A DNA stretch of 64,000 bases from RHLJ01 sp965212165 (GTDB lineage Bacteria > Bacteroidota > Rhodothermia > Balneolales > Balneolaceae), in the NCBI GenBank assembly GCA_965212165.1, contig OZ243096.1, positions 2,852,001 to 2,916,000 on the forward strand, written 5' to 3'. The notes under the pieces were generated by a model that worked only from the letters and a program-made list of their open reading frames with translations, had not been told where the DNA came from and did no database searches. Position numbers and translations under genes: made by a program. Below are positions 1-8,378 of this stretch, one piece after another (the first letter of the stretch is position 1; each line of letters opens with the position of its first letter).

Positions 1-381
1 GTTGAACAAGTAACAGGTTTATTCTACAAAAAAGGAACTGTCTCTACGGGTATTGAGATTGTAGATATAAATACAAATTTTGAAGAACCAGATAACATAT
101 TGGTTGTTCAAACACAGCATTTAAGAACTGGAAATTCTCCTTTTTTAGGGTCCATTTCTACATCGATTCTTAACAGTTCAGGAGAAGAAGTTCGAAGAGG
201 GTTTGTATCTACAACGATTTATTTTGATGGAATTCATAAACAAGAATTTGAAGTAGAAAATTTACCTTCAGGCACATATACTGCAAAAGTAACTTTTGAA
301 ACGAGTAGAAGTGATGTGTCAAATAACGATATTATTAAGGCCCCCACTGTAACTAAATCTACAACTTTTACCATTAGGTGA
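1..381 (+). CDS. C-terminal part of a pilus-chaperone-like periplasmic protein (5' end outside window)
   Basis: An open frame runs from the first base to a TGA at 379-381, with no start in the window, so about 126 C-terminal residues are seen. The pattern is that of an immunoglobulin-like beta domain: an extended segment with an NTGN-like turn (RTGNSPFLG), an added-sequence strand (SSGEEVRRG) and a final LPSGTYTAKV hairpin. It resembles the second domain of chaperone-like proteins of chaperone-usher systems. The next gene, an usher-like barrel, starts on a GTG overlapping this stop by 4 bases, so the two are translationally coupled. That context is the main support for a chaperone role. A generic Ig-like surface protein is the alternative. 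Confidence 0.5.
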   Translation, partial: VEQVTGLFYKKGTVSTGIEIVDINTNFEEPDNILVVQTQHLRTGNSPFLGSISTSILNSSGEEVRRGFVSTTIYFDGIHKQEFEVENLPSGTYTAKVTFETSRSDVSNNDIIKAPTVTKSTTFTIR

Positions 382-3300
382 TCTCCAAGTCTTTAAAGAT
401 ATCCAATACATTAATCTCAATATTTTTCAGCCTCCTATTCTTATGTACCCCTATATTTGCACAGAATAATGAAAATGATGAATTTGAGGTTTTCCTTTCT
501 TTTCGTCATAGGGGAGTAATTGACAATCTTGTAGTCTCTTATTATAAAAGTGATGAATTTTTTCTACCACTTAATGAACTTTTCAATGTCTTTGAAATAG
601 AGATTAATTCAAACGGTTTACAAACAAATGGTAATTTTTCTGCCAATCAAATACCTTATTCTATTGATTTAGAAAAACAAATTATTCAATTTGGAAACGA
701 AACATTCACACTCACTAAGGAAGATTTCTTAGTTAAAGAACTAGATAGCTATCTAAGAATTTCTCGTTTTAGTGAAGTTTTTGATCTTAATTTTGATGTT
801 GACTTTAACAGCCTATCTCTTAGTCTACAAACAGATGTAGAACTACCTGCTGTAGCAAGAACTCTTCGAAATAGAACTAGAAGGATTACCGATAGATCAA
901 TAGATGAGGCGTTTCACCCTCTGCTTCAAAATTCATCGAAAAATTTTATTGATCTAGGTTTCCTAGATTATAGTCTATCATCAAATATTAGGACGGATCA
1001 AACTAGCTATAATTACAATTCATCAATAGGAATGAAGATTGCAGGTGGTGATCTTCAAGGCTCATTTTTTGGAACATATACTAACCAATTTTCAACCTTT
1101 TCCACTAATAGATTTAGGTGGCAATTTATTAATAGGAATAGCAAACTATTAAGTAGAGTAATTATTGGGCAAACATCAATGGATGGAGTTTTACCAAACT
1201 CTTATACAGGTATAAGAATTACAAATGAACCTATTGAAGCTAGACAAGTATTTGATGAATTTGAAATTGAAGGATCGACTTTTCCGGAGTCAGAAATTGA
1301 GCTTTATGTTAATAATTCATTAGTCGATTTCAGCACAGCTGATGATATTGGGAACTACCGATTTCTAACCCCAATAAGCTATGGTTCATCACAACTCAGT
1401 CTTAAGATTTTTGGGCCAACTGGACAAGTTTTGGAGCAAAGAAAAAGAATTCAAGTCCCTTTTACATTTATTCCAGAAGGAGAGCTTAACTATGTAATAA
1501 ATGCTGGTAGACTTGATAATCCAATTATAGGTTCAACAGTACGTAATAATGTAATTCAAGCCAATACAGGTTATGGAATAACCAATTGGCTTACTACTAA
1601 AGTTGGAGTAGAGTATTATGAAAATTTAAATACTACAAATTCTACCATTTTTACTTCATTGGTTTCAGCGAGATTTCTATATAACTATATTTTAAACCTG
1701 CAGGCAGTTTCTAATTCATTCTATCGCGCTTCAATTAATGCTGTTTACCCAAATGCAGCAAGTGTTAATCTTGGTTATACCGATTATATCTCAAAAGCTT
1801 CATTACTTAATACTGCTGGAAATGATAAACAAATTAATGCAAGTTTATTTTATCCATTAAAATTTTTAAAGATACCACTTAACTTTAGAGTTAGTAGTTT
1901 TTCACGTTATAGAGATAATAATGTATCAACAACTTTTAGAACAGATTTAAGTGTAAGACTTCAGAAATTCAATTTCAGATTTGGATATAGTGATAGACTT
2001 TTTGATTCTTATAACCCATTTAACTCAACAGATGCATCTGCTATTATATCTTCTGCTACATACAATGTGTCTAGAAATCCTACTATTCCTAGCATCTTAA
2101 GGGGAGCTTTTTTTAGAACTCAAATGAGATATTTTCCTAGTCGAAATAGTATAGATTCATTTGAGTTTTTATACTCACGTAGCCTGTTAGGAAATGGAAG
2201 ATTACAACTTGTTGCTGGTCGAAATTTTACAACTGGGCTAAATAATATCCGTTTCAACCTTATTTTTGACTTTAAAAAAGTTAGAACTAATTCTACATTT
2301 ATTAGAAATAATAACTCATTTAGCTCAACACAAAACATTAGAGGCTCTATTGGTTACGATTCAAATTATAGGAACTTTATTTTGACAAGCCGTGATCAAG
2401 TTGGAAGATCTGGAACTGCTATCAAGTTATTTGTAGATAATAATAATAATAATGCTTTTGATGAAGGCGATGATTCAATAGATGATGGTGGTTTTAGAAT
2501 AGGACGTTCAGGTTCTTCCTCCATAAAGAAAAATGGAATTATCTATTATACACAAATGCAGCCATATTTTAGATATAATATGGATATGAATAAAGGGTCA
2601 ATTCAAAACCCAATGCTCGTACCAAATCTTGATAAGTTCTCTATTGTTACTGAACCCAATAGTTTTAAACAAATAGAAATTCCATTTTACATGTCCGGAG
2701 TAATCGATGGGAATATCCAAAGAATTTTTTCTACTGGAAAGCAAGAAGGAATTGGAGGGTTAAAAGTAACTTTAAAATCAACAGACAATGATTTTATAAA
2801 AGAACTCAGAACTTTTTCAGATGGTAGTTTTTATGAATATGAAGTTCCTCCTGGTGATTATGAACTATTTGTCGATCAGAACCAATTAGACTTATTAGGT
2901 GTTAAATCAAATCCTGTTAAATTAAATTTCACAGTTAATGCTATACCTGAAGGTGATTTCGTAGAGGGCTTATCATTAATACTACTACCAACTGAGGAAA
3001 CTGAAGAATCTGAATTAGATTCATTAATTATTCAACCTCTAACACTTTCTGAAGTTGGAATTGAAATACGTAATAGCCCGGAAATACTAGTTCTAGAACA
3101 AAAACTTAATGAAGATGTGAGCAGAGCACTTAGAATGTTGATCTTGGCTCAAAATGCATTCTATGCTCAAGATATTGAGGGTGCTTTGGATAATATTAAT
3201 CGTTCATTAGAATTCTTTAAGACTGCTCAAGGATATGCTTTAAAGGGAAGTATACTGTATTTTAAGGGTGATAGAGTTGAGGCTGTAAATAGCTGGAGAA

Positions 3301-3383
3301 TGGCATTACGCTACGATCCCGACATTTACATTCCAACCTTAGAAGAATTGGATCAAAGAGTTACTATTAGTTCTTCAGACTAA
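378..3383 (+). CDS. Usher-like outer-membrane beta-barrel protein with C-terminal TPR
   Basis: 1001 residues, starting on GTG overlapping the upstream stop. Residues 1-29 form a signal peptide ending in PIFAQ. An N-terminal periplasmic region of about 170 residues follows, then a long run of alternating amphipathic strands typical of a barrel. At about residues 290-375 lies the usher plug-type E-set signature (FEIEGSTFPESEIELYVNN, GNYRF, then a GPTGQ strand and PEGELNY). Near residue 680-700 a DNNNNNAFDEGDD segment resembles the acidic loop after the usher barrel. A carboxypeptidase-regulatory-like domain follows (GLKVTLKS, then VPPGDYELFVD). The last 90 residues are a TPR-like pair (ALKGSI, WRMALRYDPD) that closely matches the lipoprotein two genes downstream; classical ushers lack this. 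It presumably forms an outer-membrane pore. No pilin gene is visible in the window, so the substrate is unknown. Confidence 0.75.
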   Translation: MISKSLKISNTLISIFFSLLFLCTPIFAQNNENDEFEVFLSFRHRGVIDNLVVSYYKSDEFFLPLNELFNVFEIEINSNGLQTNGNFSANQIPYSIDLEKQIIQFGNETFTLTKEDFLVKELDSYLRISRFSEVFDLNFDVDFNSLSLSLQTDVELPAVARTLRNRTRRITDRSIDEAFHPLLQNSSKNFIDLGFLDYSLSSNIRTDQTSYNYNSSIGMKIAGGDLQGSFFGTYTNQFSTFSTNRFRWQFINRNSKLLSRVIIGQTSMDGVLPNSYTGIRITNEPIEARQVFDEFEIEGSTFPESEIELYVNNSLVDFSTADDIGNYRFLTPISYGSSQLSLKIFGPTGQVLEQRKRIQVPFTFIPEGELNYVINAGRLDNPIIGSTVRNNVIQANTGYGITNWLTTKVGVEYYENLNTTNSTIFTSLVSARFLYNYILNLQAVSNSFYRASINAVYPNAASVNLGYTDYISKASLLNTAGNDKQINASLFYPLKFLKIPLNFRVSSFSRYRDNNVSTTFRTDLSVRLQKFNFRFGYSDRLFDSYNPFNSTDASAIISSATYNVSRNPTIPSILRGAFFRTQMRYFPSRNSIDSFEFLYSRSLLGNGRLQLVAGRNFTTGLNNIRFNLIFDFKKVRTNSTFIRNNNSFSSTQNIRGSIGYDSNYRNFILTSRDQVGRSGTAIKLFVDNNNNNAFDEGDDSIDDGGFRIGRSGSSSIKKNGIIYYTQMQPYFRYNMDMNKGSIQNPMLVPNLDKFSIVTEPNSFKQIEIPFYMSGVIDGNIQRIFSTGKQEGIGGLKVTLKSTDNDFIKELRTFSDGSFYEYEVPPGDYELFVDQNQLDLLGVKSNPVKLNFTVNAIPEGDFVEGLSLILLPTEETEESELDSLIIQPLTLSEVGIEIRNSPEILVLEQKLNEDVSRALRMLILAQNAFYAQDIEGALDNINRSLEFFKTAQGYALKGSILYFKGDRVEAVNSWRMALRYDPDIYIPTLEELDQRVTISSSD

Positions 3384-3452
3384 TTCTTTTTTCATCTTAA
3401 TAACAAATTAAATACATCTACAGCACTTAGATTGGTAATAGCTGATACTTTT

Positions 3453-5225
3453 ATGAAGCATATCTTTCATAGTATTATTGTTCTCCTCTTTATGTCTGCG
3501 AATTTATTTTCACAGTCTAACGCTTCAAATGCATCTAATTCTCAATCCTTAGAGCTTAAAATCTCTTCTCTTGAGCAAAGCTATGACTCTCAAGTTTATC
3601 TGCTTTTATCAAATTATTTTGATCGTAAAAAGTTTTTTGTTGATGTAAACATAAATGCTGAGTTTGTAGATGAAACCGTAGAGTCTACTCAAAACCAAGT
3701 TATTCAGAATAGACCTGATAACTTGATGATGCCGGGCCTCCCTTTTCTACCTCAAGAAAATATTAGAGCAAATACAGGTGCCCAATCTCCTCAAACAGTG
3801 GTAAATCAAAGTACCATTAGAACCCTGAGGCTTGTAAATATTAATATTAGTATTTACGCCGATACTTCTTTTTCGGTACAAGAAATTCAATTTATGAGCT
3901 TATTAACTGGAATTGCTGCTAAGACCAATGACGCACGTGGTGATGAGGTAACAATAGCTCAAATTCCTATCCCTACTGTTGGTACTGTTGACCCTATTCC
4001 AATTATTCAAGCTCCCTCAGAGCCTGTAAGTATTCTCGCCTCTTTTAGATCTTATATACCAGGTTTTGTACTTTTAATGCTTTTTGGTGCGATCATGTTC
4101 TTATCAAGGATTTTTAACAAACCAGAAGATCAGGTGTCCTCTTTACAGCAAAGAGAAAGTATTAAACATGATATTTCGATAAGTGATTTTGGGCGCCCAA
4201 TGGAACAAGTTCTTGTCAATAGTTCCGATGCTGGAAGAGATATCTCTATAGAGATTGACGAATTGATCAATAGCTTCTTCAATAAATCACAAGAAATTGC
4301 TCTTTTATTTGAGTATTGGTTAGATGAAAACAAAGAAGAAGGTGCTTTTAAAGCTGCTGAAATAATCGCTTGTGTAGACAAACAATTATTGAGAGCCATT
4401 AAAAATGATCTCCAACCTGAGAACTTAGAATTAATTACTACAGCCTTAGAAGACCTTGCACCAATGATGTCGGAAAGAAAGAGTTCCGTAATAAGAAGCT
4501 TTAATTCTATTCTTAGAACTGGAAATAAAACCAGTCTTACTTCCAAGAAAAATGGCCATATAAATTTATTCAAATTTCTTGACCATATTTCAGATGCTCA
4601 GATCGTAGATTTATTAAATGATGAGGGTTATCAAACAGGGGCTTTAATAGTAGATTATTTACCTGATGAAAAAGCAGCTCGTGTGTTAGATAGAATTGAT
4701 AAAGTACGCAGTGCTAATATTATGTTTAAGATGACTACCATCAGTAGTATTCCTTATCAATTACAAAGTGAGATTTCTTCAAAGCTTTTTGATAAAGCGA
4801 TGGACTTAAAAGACAAAGAGAAAGAACAACAATTAGGTGCTGAAAATATTCTTCCACTTCTTGATAAACTACCTCTAAGTGAACAACAAGCTTATATAGA
4901 TCAATTAAAAGCTACCAATTCCGTTGTTGGTGAAGTTGTTCAACGACAGTTTATTACCATTAATCAAGTGTTAACTTTAACAGATGATATTATAAAAGAG
5001 GCTATCCAAGATATTGATACTTCTACCCTCTTAGATGCTTTACTTGGCTTAGATCAAAAACTAGTTGATAAATTCCTTTCCGTACGTCCAAAAAGAGAGC
5101 AACGTCTTATTCGTTTAGAACTTGATGAATTAAAAGACAAGCCACAAAAAGATACGAATGAAGCGAAATCTGAAATTATGAAAAGAATTAGATTGACTGT
5201 TAAGAAAAGTCATTCTGCAACATAA
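3453..5225 (+). CDS. FliF-FliG fusion: reduced MS-ring collar plus C-ring rotor protein
   Basis: 590 residues from ATG at 3453; a TTG at 3432 would add seven (residue numbers below count from the TTG). A signal peptide (8-27) leads into a periplasmic domain like the FliF C-terminal/beta-collar region, including the FliF-type strand NDARGDEVTIAQIP (about 166-179) and a proline/asparagine-rich insert. A single membrane helix spans about 208-227, where FliF has its second helix; FliF RBM1, RBM2 and first helix are missing. The cytoplasmic part is a whole FliG: N domain about 245-370, M domain about 378-455 (with LPDEKAARVLDRI; the EHPQ motif reads EGYQ), C domain about 500-592. In the C domain the torque-helix positions equivalent to E. 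coli R281 and D289 are kept as R and E, while K264 and D288 are Leu. FliG binds FliF in flagella, so the fusion supplies both in one chain. MotA and MotB follow downstream. Confidence 0.85.
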   Translation: MKHIFHSIIVLLFMSANLFSQSNASNASNSQSLELKISSLEQSYDSQVYLLLSNYFDRKKFFVDVNINAEFVDETVESTQNQVIQNRPDNLMMPGLPFLPQENIRANTGAQSPQTVVNQSTIRTLRLVNINISIYADTSFSVQEIQFMSLLTGIAAKTNDARGDEVTIAQIPIPTVGTVDPIPIIQAPSEPVSILASFRSYIPGFVLLMLFGAIMFLSRIFNKPEDQVSSLQQRESIKHDISISDFGRPMEQVLVNSSDAGRDISIEIDELINSFFNKSQEIALLFEYWLDENKEEGAFKAAEIIACVDKQLLRAIKNDLQPENLELITTALEDLAPMMSERKSSVIRSFNSILRTGNKTSLTSKKNGHINLFKFLDHISDAQIVDLLNDEGYQTGALIVDYLPDEKAARVLDRIDKVRSANIMFKMTTISSIPYQLQSEISSKLFDKAMDLKDKEKEQQLGAENILPLLDKLPLSEQQAYIDQLKATNSVVGEVVQRQFITINQVLTLTDDIIKEAIQDIDTSTLLDALLGLDQKLVDKFLSVRPKREQRLIRLELDELKDKPQKDTNEAKSEIMKRIRLTVKKSHSAT

Positions 5226-5757
5226 CTTTAAGATCGACCACAAAAGTTACATATTACTCCTTCTGCCGATTCTATTCATTTTTATAAGCTGTAGAGGATC
5301 GAATCAACTTTCACAATCAAACTCACAAGAACAAATTGCTTCTAACGAAGATGTAGCCAATTCTACAGAAGTTCCTGTTCAAACACGTGAAGATAGCGCT
5401 TTGGCTAGAAGAAATGCGTTAGTCGAAGTTTATAAAGATGAACTGAACGAAATTTATAGAGCAGATGCTAATGGTATCATCTCCTATTATATACTAGCTC
5501 AACAACGCTTTTATAATGGAGATTATCAGAATGCACTTATTTACGCAAATAGGGCCGCAAATATCAAAGAAAATGCTGATATATTAGCTTTAAAAGGTAG
5601 TATTTACTTAGGATTAGGATTGAATGAAAACTTTGTTGCAAATTGGAGACAAGCTCTAGAGTTAGACCCTGACGTTCCTCTCCCAATTTCACCATATATT
5701 ATTCAACAATTACAATTGAACGGATTAATTGATGCAAACCTAAAAAAAGCTTTTTAG
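5212..5757 (+). CDS. TPR lipoprotein of the usher/FliFG/MotAB operon (start codon uncertain)
   Basis: The frame is open from the TGA at 5194-5196 and contains an obvious lipoprotein signal: a hydrophobic stretch (YILLLLPILFIFISC) with the lipobox Cys codon at 5290. No ATG, GTG or TTG lies between that stop and the Cys. The first ordinary start is a TTG at 5401, inside the mature protein. I place the start at ATT 5212, but CTG 5197, CTG 5215 or ATC 5233 are as possible; all but the last overlap the end of the FliF-FliG gene. After a Ser/Asn/Gln-rich linker the protein has a TPR-like domain (QRFYNGDYQNALIYANRA, ALKGSIYLGLG, WRQALELDPDVPLP) clearly homologous to the C-terminus of the usher-like protein. 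It is probably an outer-membrane-anchored partner joining usher and motor. Confidence 0.7.
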   Translation: MLQHNFKIDHKSYILLLLPILFIFISCRGSNQLSQSNSQEQIASNEDVANSTEVPVQTREDSALARRNALVEVYKDELNEIYRADANGIISYYILAQQRFYNGDYQNALIYANRAANIKENADILALKGSIYLGLGLNENFVANWRQALELDPDVPLPISPYIIQQLQLNGLIDANLKKAF

Positions 5758-5769
5758 GTAAGATTACTG

Positions 5770-6567
5770 ATGAAAACATCCATACTAAACATATTAAGCT
5801 TTCTAGTTTCTATTGTAATCCTTATATGGGGATCAGTGCTTGTGATGGGGTTTGCCGAATATAATCTAATCCCTCCTATTTATGACTTTTTGAATATCCC
5901 TAGTTTAGCTATTGTATTTGGCGGCATTTCAGCTAGTGTATTTATTAGCTATCCATTTAAACAAGTTGTAACTGCTTTAAGAGCGAGTATGCGTCTTTTT
6001 TCTCATAGTACCATCACCGATGAAGTACTTGAACGTGATATTGATTTAATTTTGGAGTGGCAAAAAAAAATTAATACCAATAAGATTCAAGCCGTGGCAA
6101 CTCTTAGTCAGCAGTATGAAGATAAATTTGAGGGTTATCTATTTTCCGTACTTGATACCAATTATAGTAACGAAGAGCTTCGTGAGTTAGGAGAAATAAA
6201 CATAACTGAGAATTACACTCGTCAACAACAAATTACTCAAATCATATCAAGTATGGGTAAAACATCTCCTGTTTTTGGTATGCTTGGAACTCTATTTGGC
6301 TTAATTGTTATTCTCTCCGGTTTTAGTGAAGTAGAGTCTTTGTTAACAGGATTAGGGGCTGCTTTAATGACCACTCTTTACGGTATTTTAATTGGGAACT
6401 TCGTTTTTACCCCAATGGCAAAAAAAATGGAAAGTACGGCTGCTTTACAATATTTTAGAGAGAAACTTATTCTTGAAGGTATAATCCTAATTGAAGAACA
6501 TAAAACTTCTCTACAGATATATGACCGCCTTCAAGCACATATGAGAAGAAATAAGTATACGATGTAG
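5770..6567 (+). CDS. MotA-like stator subunit (MotA/TolQ/ExbB family)
   Basis: 265 residues, ATG 13 bases after the lipoprotein stop. Four membrane helices are visible: about 8-30, 42-62, 160-183 and 193-213. The sequence is MotA rather than ExbB/TolQ: the second helix has LNIPSLAIVFGGISASVFISYP, close to the MotA consensus, and a cytoplasmic loop of about 95 residues lies between helices 2 and 3. Pro167 (TSPVFGMLGT) and Pro215 (FTPMAKKM) match the two essential prolines of E. coli MotA (P173, P222). In the family, five MotA and two MotB subunits form a channel whose ion flow turns the rotor through FliG. Here the FliG partner is the fusion two genes upstream and MotB is the next gene. Confidence 0.9.
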   Translation: MKTSILNILSFLVSIVILIWGSVLVMGFAEYNLIPPIYDFLNIPSLAIVFGGISASVFISYPFKQVVTALRASMRLFSHSTITDEVLERDIDLILEWQKKINTNKIQAVATLSQQYEDKFEGYLFSVLDTNYSNEELRELGEINITENYTRQQQITQIISSMGKTSPVFGMLGTLFGLIVILSGFSEVESLLTGLGAALMTTLYGILIGNFVFTPMAKKMESTAALQYFREKLILEGIILIEEHKTSLQIYDRLQAHMRRNKYTM

Positions 6568-6589
6568 ATCATTACTAGATACTTAAGAT

Positions 6590-8326
6590 TTGAAAGAAAA
6601 CCGTATAAATAACTCCTATTCACTCTATCCAAAAGCCGCTGTTGAGGATTTAGATGATGATAGTTGGCAAGTTAGCTACCTTGATATTATTACTATTATA
6701 CTTGGCTTTCTTATAATACTTCTCTCCATTTCTCAAATTGCAAAACCTGAATTTTCCTCTCTTTCTACCGTATTTGGCAATTCTTCTGATAAAACTGAAT
6801 TCATTACAACTCCTATTGAGGAAATTCAAGAGGAACTTGAATCTCTTTTACGAACGCAGATTGATGAAGGTAGATTAATTGTTTATAGAGATTTAAATGA
6901 TATCCGAATCCGTTTAAAAGGCGATGATTTTTATAGTTCTGGTAGTGCCGATTTACAGGGTGAAGGATTAGATTTATTGAATCATGTGATACGAGCTTTT
7001 CAACAGACAGAGTACTCAGATTTTAATATCGAAGTTGAAGGACATACAGATAATGTTCCTATTAGAACGGCCGGGTTTTCATCTAATTGGGAACTATCTA
7101 CAGCAAGAGCATCAAACGTCGTCAAATATTTCGACCGCATGGGCCTAGAGCAAGAACGACTCAAAGCTTCAGGTTATGCAGATTCTAGACCCTTAGTTCA
7201 ACTTGATTCATTCGGTAATCCTTTCGCTGCATCAAAAGAACAAAACAGAAGAATAGTTTTAAGATTGTACTACACTTCTGAAGGCCTAGAGAAAAGGGCA
7301 ATTCAGCAAGCCCTTGCAGATAATCAAGAAGAGCTTATAAACGCCGATGTTACTACTCCTGAACCTGACTCACAAACAGACCTAATTGCACAAGAATTAC
7401 TTGCAATAAGTGCTTCTAACAATAATGAGAAGATTCCAGCTATTCCTGAAACAGTGGAAGAAGCTCCTACTCCTGTATTACAAGATGATCCAATTGAAGA
7501 AGTTGATCCAGTTCCAACTTCTGTTCCAGAACCTTTAAATTCAAATGAATTACCTAATATACCTTCCTTCCTAGATGGAAATATATCATGCAGTTTCATT
7601 ATTCAAGTTGGTAGCTTCCAATCACTATCTTCTGGCTTTCAAGTTGCTAATAATGCAAAAATCCAAACAGGTTTAGATTTTGAGGTTGCTTCAAATGGCC
7701 GACTCTATTCAGTTCGATCAAACCCAACATCATCATTTTCTGAAGCTTTAACTTATCATAATGAAGTTAAAACGAAACTAAATGATTCAAATGTTGGGCT
7801 CATACATCAATGCTATGAAGGTGAACAAGAAATACCGTCAACACTACAGTATCAAATTCAATTTGGAGCCTTCCAAAGTCAAGAAAATGCACTCAGCTAT
7901 ACAATTAGATTAGATAAGGAGTATCAGATTCAAACATATATGAATCGTCGATCCGAGACTTATAACATTGTAGCAGGTCCTTATGAAAGTAGAGAACGTG
8001 TATTGAGTCAACTTAGATCGTTTAAAGAAAAAGGTGTAAATGAAAATATCTTTATAAAACCGATTACTGAAAGTACATCCGACTATAAATATGCTTATCA
8101 ATTACAACTGGATTCATTTAACTCAATTAATGAAGCACAAATTGTTTCAACACGAATAGCTGAAACATTAGGGATAGTTTCAACAGTTGCTAGATCTACT
8201 GATGGAACCTATCTTCTCTTAACAGATAGAACTTCTAATTGGGATGAAACCATTTCAAATTACGAACGATTTAAGTCTAGAGTACCTAGTTCAACTCCTG
8301 TCATCTATTTTCTAGAGTATATATAA
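6590..8326 (+). CDS. MotB-like stator subunit with OmpA and three SPOR-like domains
   Basis: 578 residues from TTG, 22 bases after motA; E. coli MotB has 308. Residues 25-48 (SWQVSYLDIITIILGFLII) match the MotB N-terminal helix, and its aspartate falls at position 32, the same number as the proton-binding D32 of E. coli MotB. An OmpA-like peptidoglycan-binding domain covers about 100-228, with IEVEGHTDNVPI, WELSTARAS and EQNRRIVLRL. A Pro/Glu-rich linker (about 265-325) leads to three SPOR-like repeats starting near 333 (FIIQVGSFQS), 418 (YQIQFGAFQS) and 500 (YQLQLDSFNS). SPOR domains bind peptidoglycan lacking stem peptides, as at division sites, so this stator may have two wall anchors. It is the last gene of the operon. 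Confidence 0.88.
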   Translation: MKENRINNSYSLYPKAAVEDLDDDSWQVSYLDIITIILGFLIILLSISQIAKPEFSSLSTVFGNSSDKTEFITTPIEEIQEELESLLRTQIDEGRLIVYRDLNDIRIRLKGDDFYSSGSADLQGEGLDLLNHVIRAFQQTEYSDFNIEVEGHTDNVPIRTAGFSSNWELSTARASNVVKYFDRMGLEQERLKASGYADSRPLVQLDSFGNPFAASKEQNRRIVLRLYYTSEGLEKRAIQQALADNQEELINADVTTPEPDSQTDLIAQELLAISASNNNEKIPAIPETVEEAPTPVLQDDPIEEVDPVPTSVPEPLNSNELPNIPSFLDGNISCSFIIQVGSFQSLSSGFQVANNAKIQTGLDFEVASNGRLYSVRSNPTSSFSEALTYHNEVKTKLNDSNVGLIHQCYEGEQEIPSTLQYQIQFGAFQSQENALSYTIRLDKEYQIQTYMNRRSETYNIVAGPYESRERVLSQLRSFKEKGVNENIFIKPITESTSDYKYAYQLQLDSFNSINEAQIVSTRIAETLGIVSTVARSTDGTYLLLTDRTSNWDETISNYERFKSRVPSSTPVIYFLEYI

Positions 8327-8327
8327 A

Positions 8328-8358
8328 AAAAGCTTCCTGATATTCTCAAGAAGCTTTT
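8328..8358. terminator. Bidirectional terminator between motB-like gene and PDH E2
   Basis: A perfect 9-bp stem AAAAGCTTC / GAAGCTTTT with a 13-base loop lies just after the motB-like stop and just before the convergent E2 stop. The A-run on one side and T-run on the other suit termination in both directions. Confidence 0.75.
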
Positions 8359-8378
8359 CATAAAATGTAGAAATTTCT

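Noticed and set aside
4130..4573. 147-codon minus-strand frame inside the FliF-FliG gene
   Set aside because: It is entirely covered by a well-supported coding sequence on the other strand and has no homology signal by eye.
5770..8326. Reading the MotA/MotB-like genes as ExbB/ExbD, TolQ/TolR or gliding GldL/GldM
   Set aside because: The two MotA prolines, the large cytoplasmic loop, the MotB Asp32 helix and the OmpA domain all match MotA/MotB; ExbD/TolR lack the OmpA domain, and GldL/GldM have different domains.
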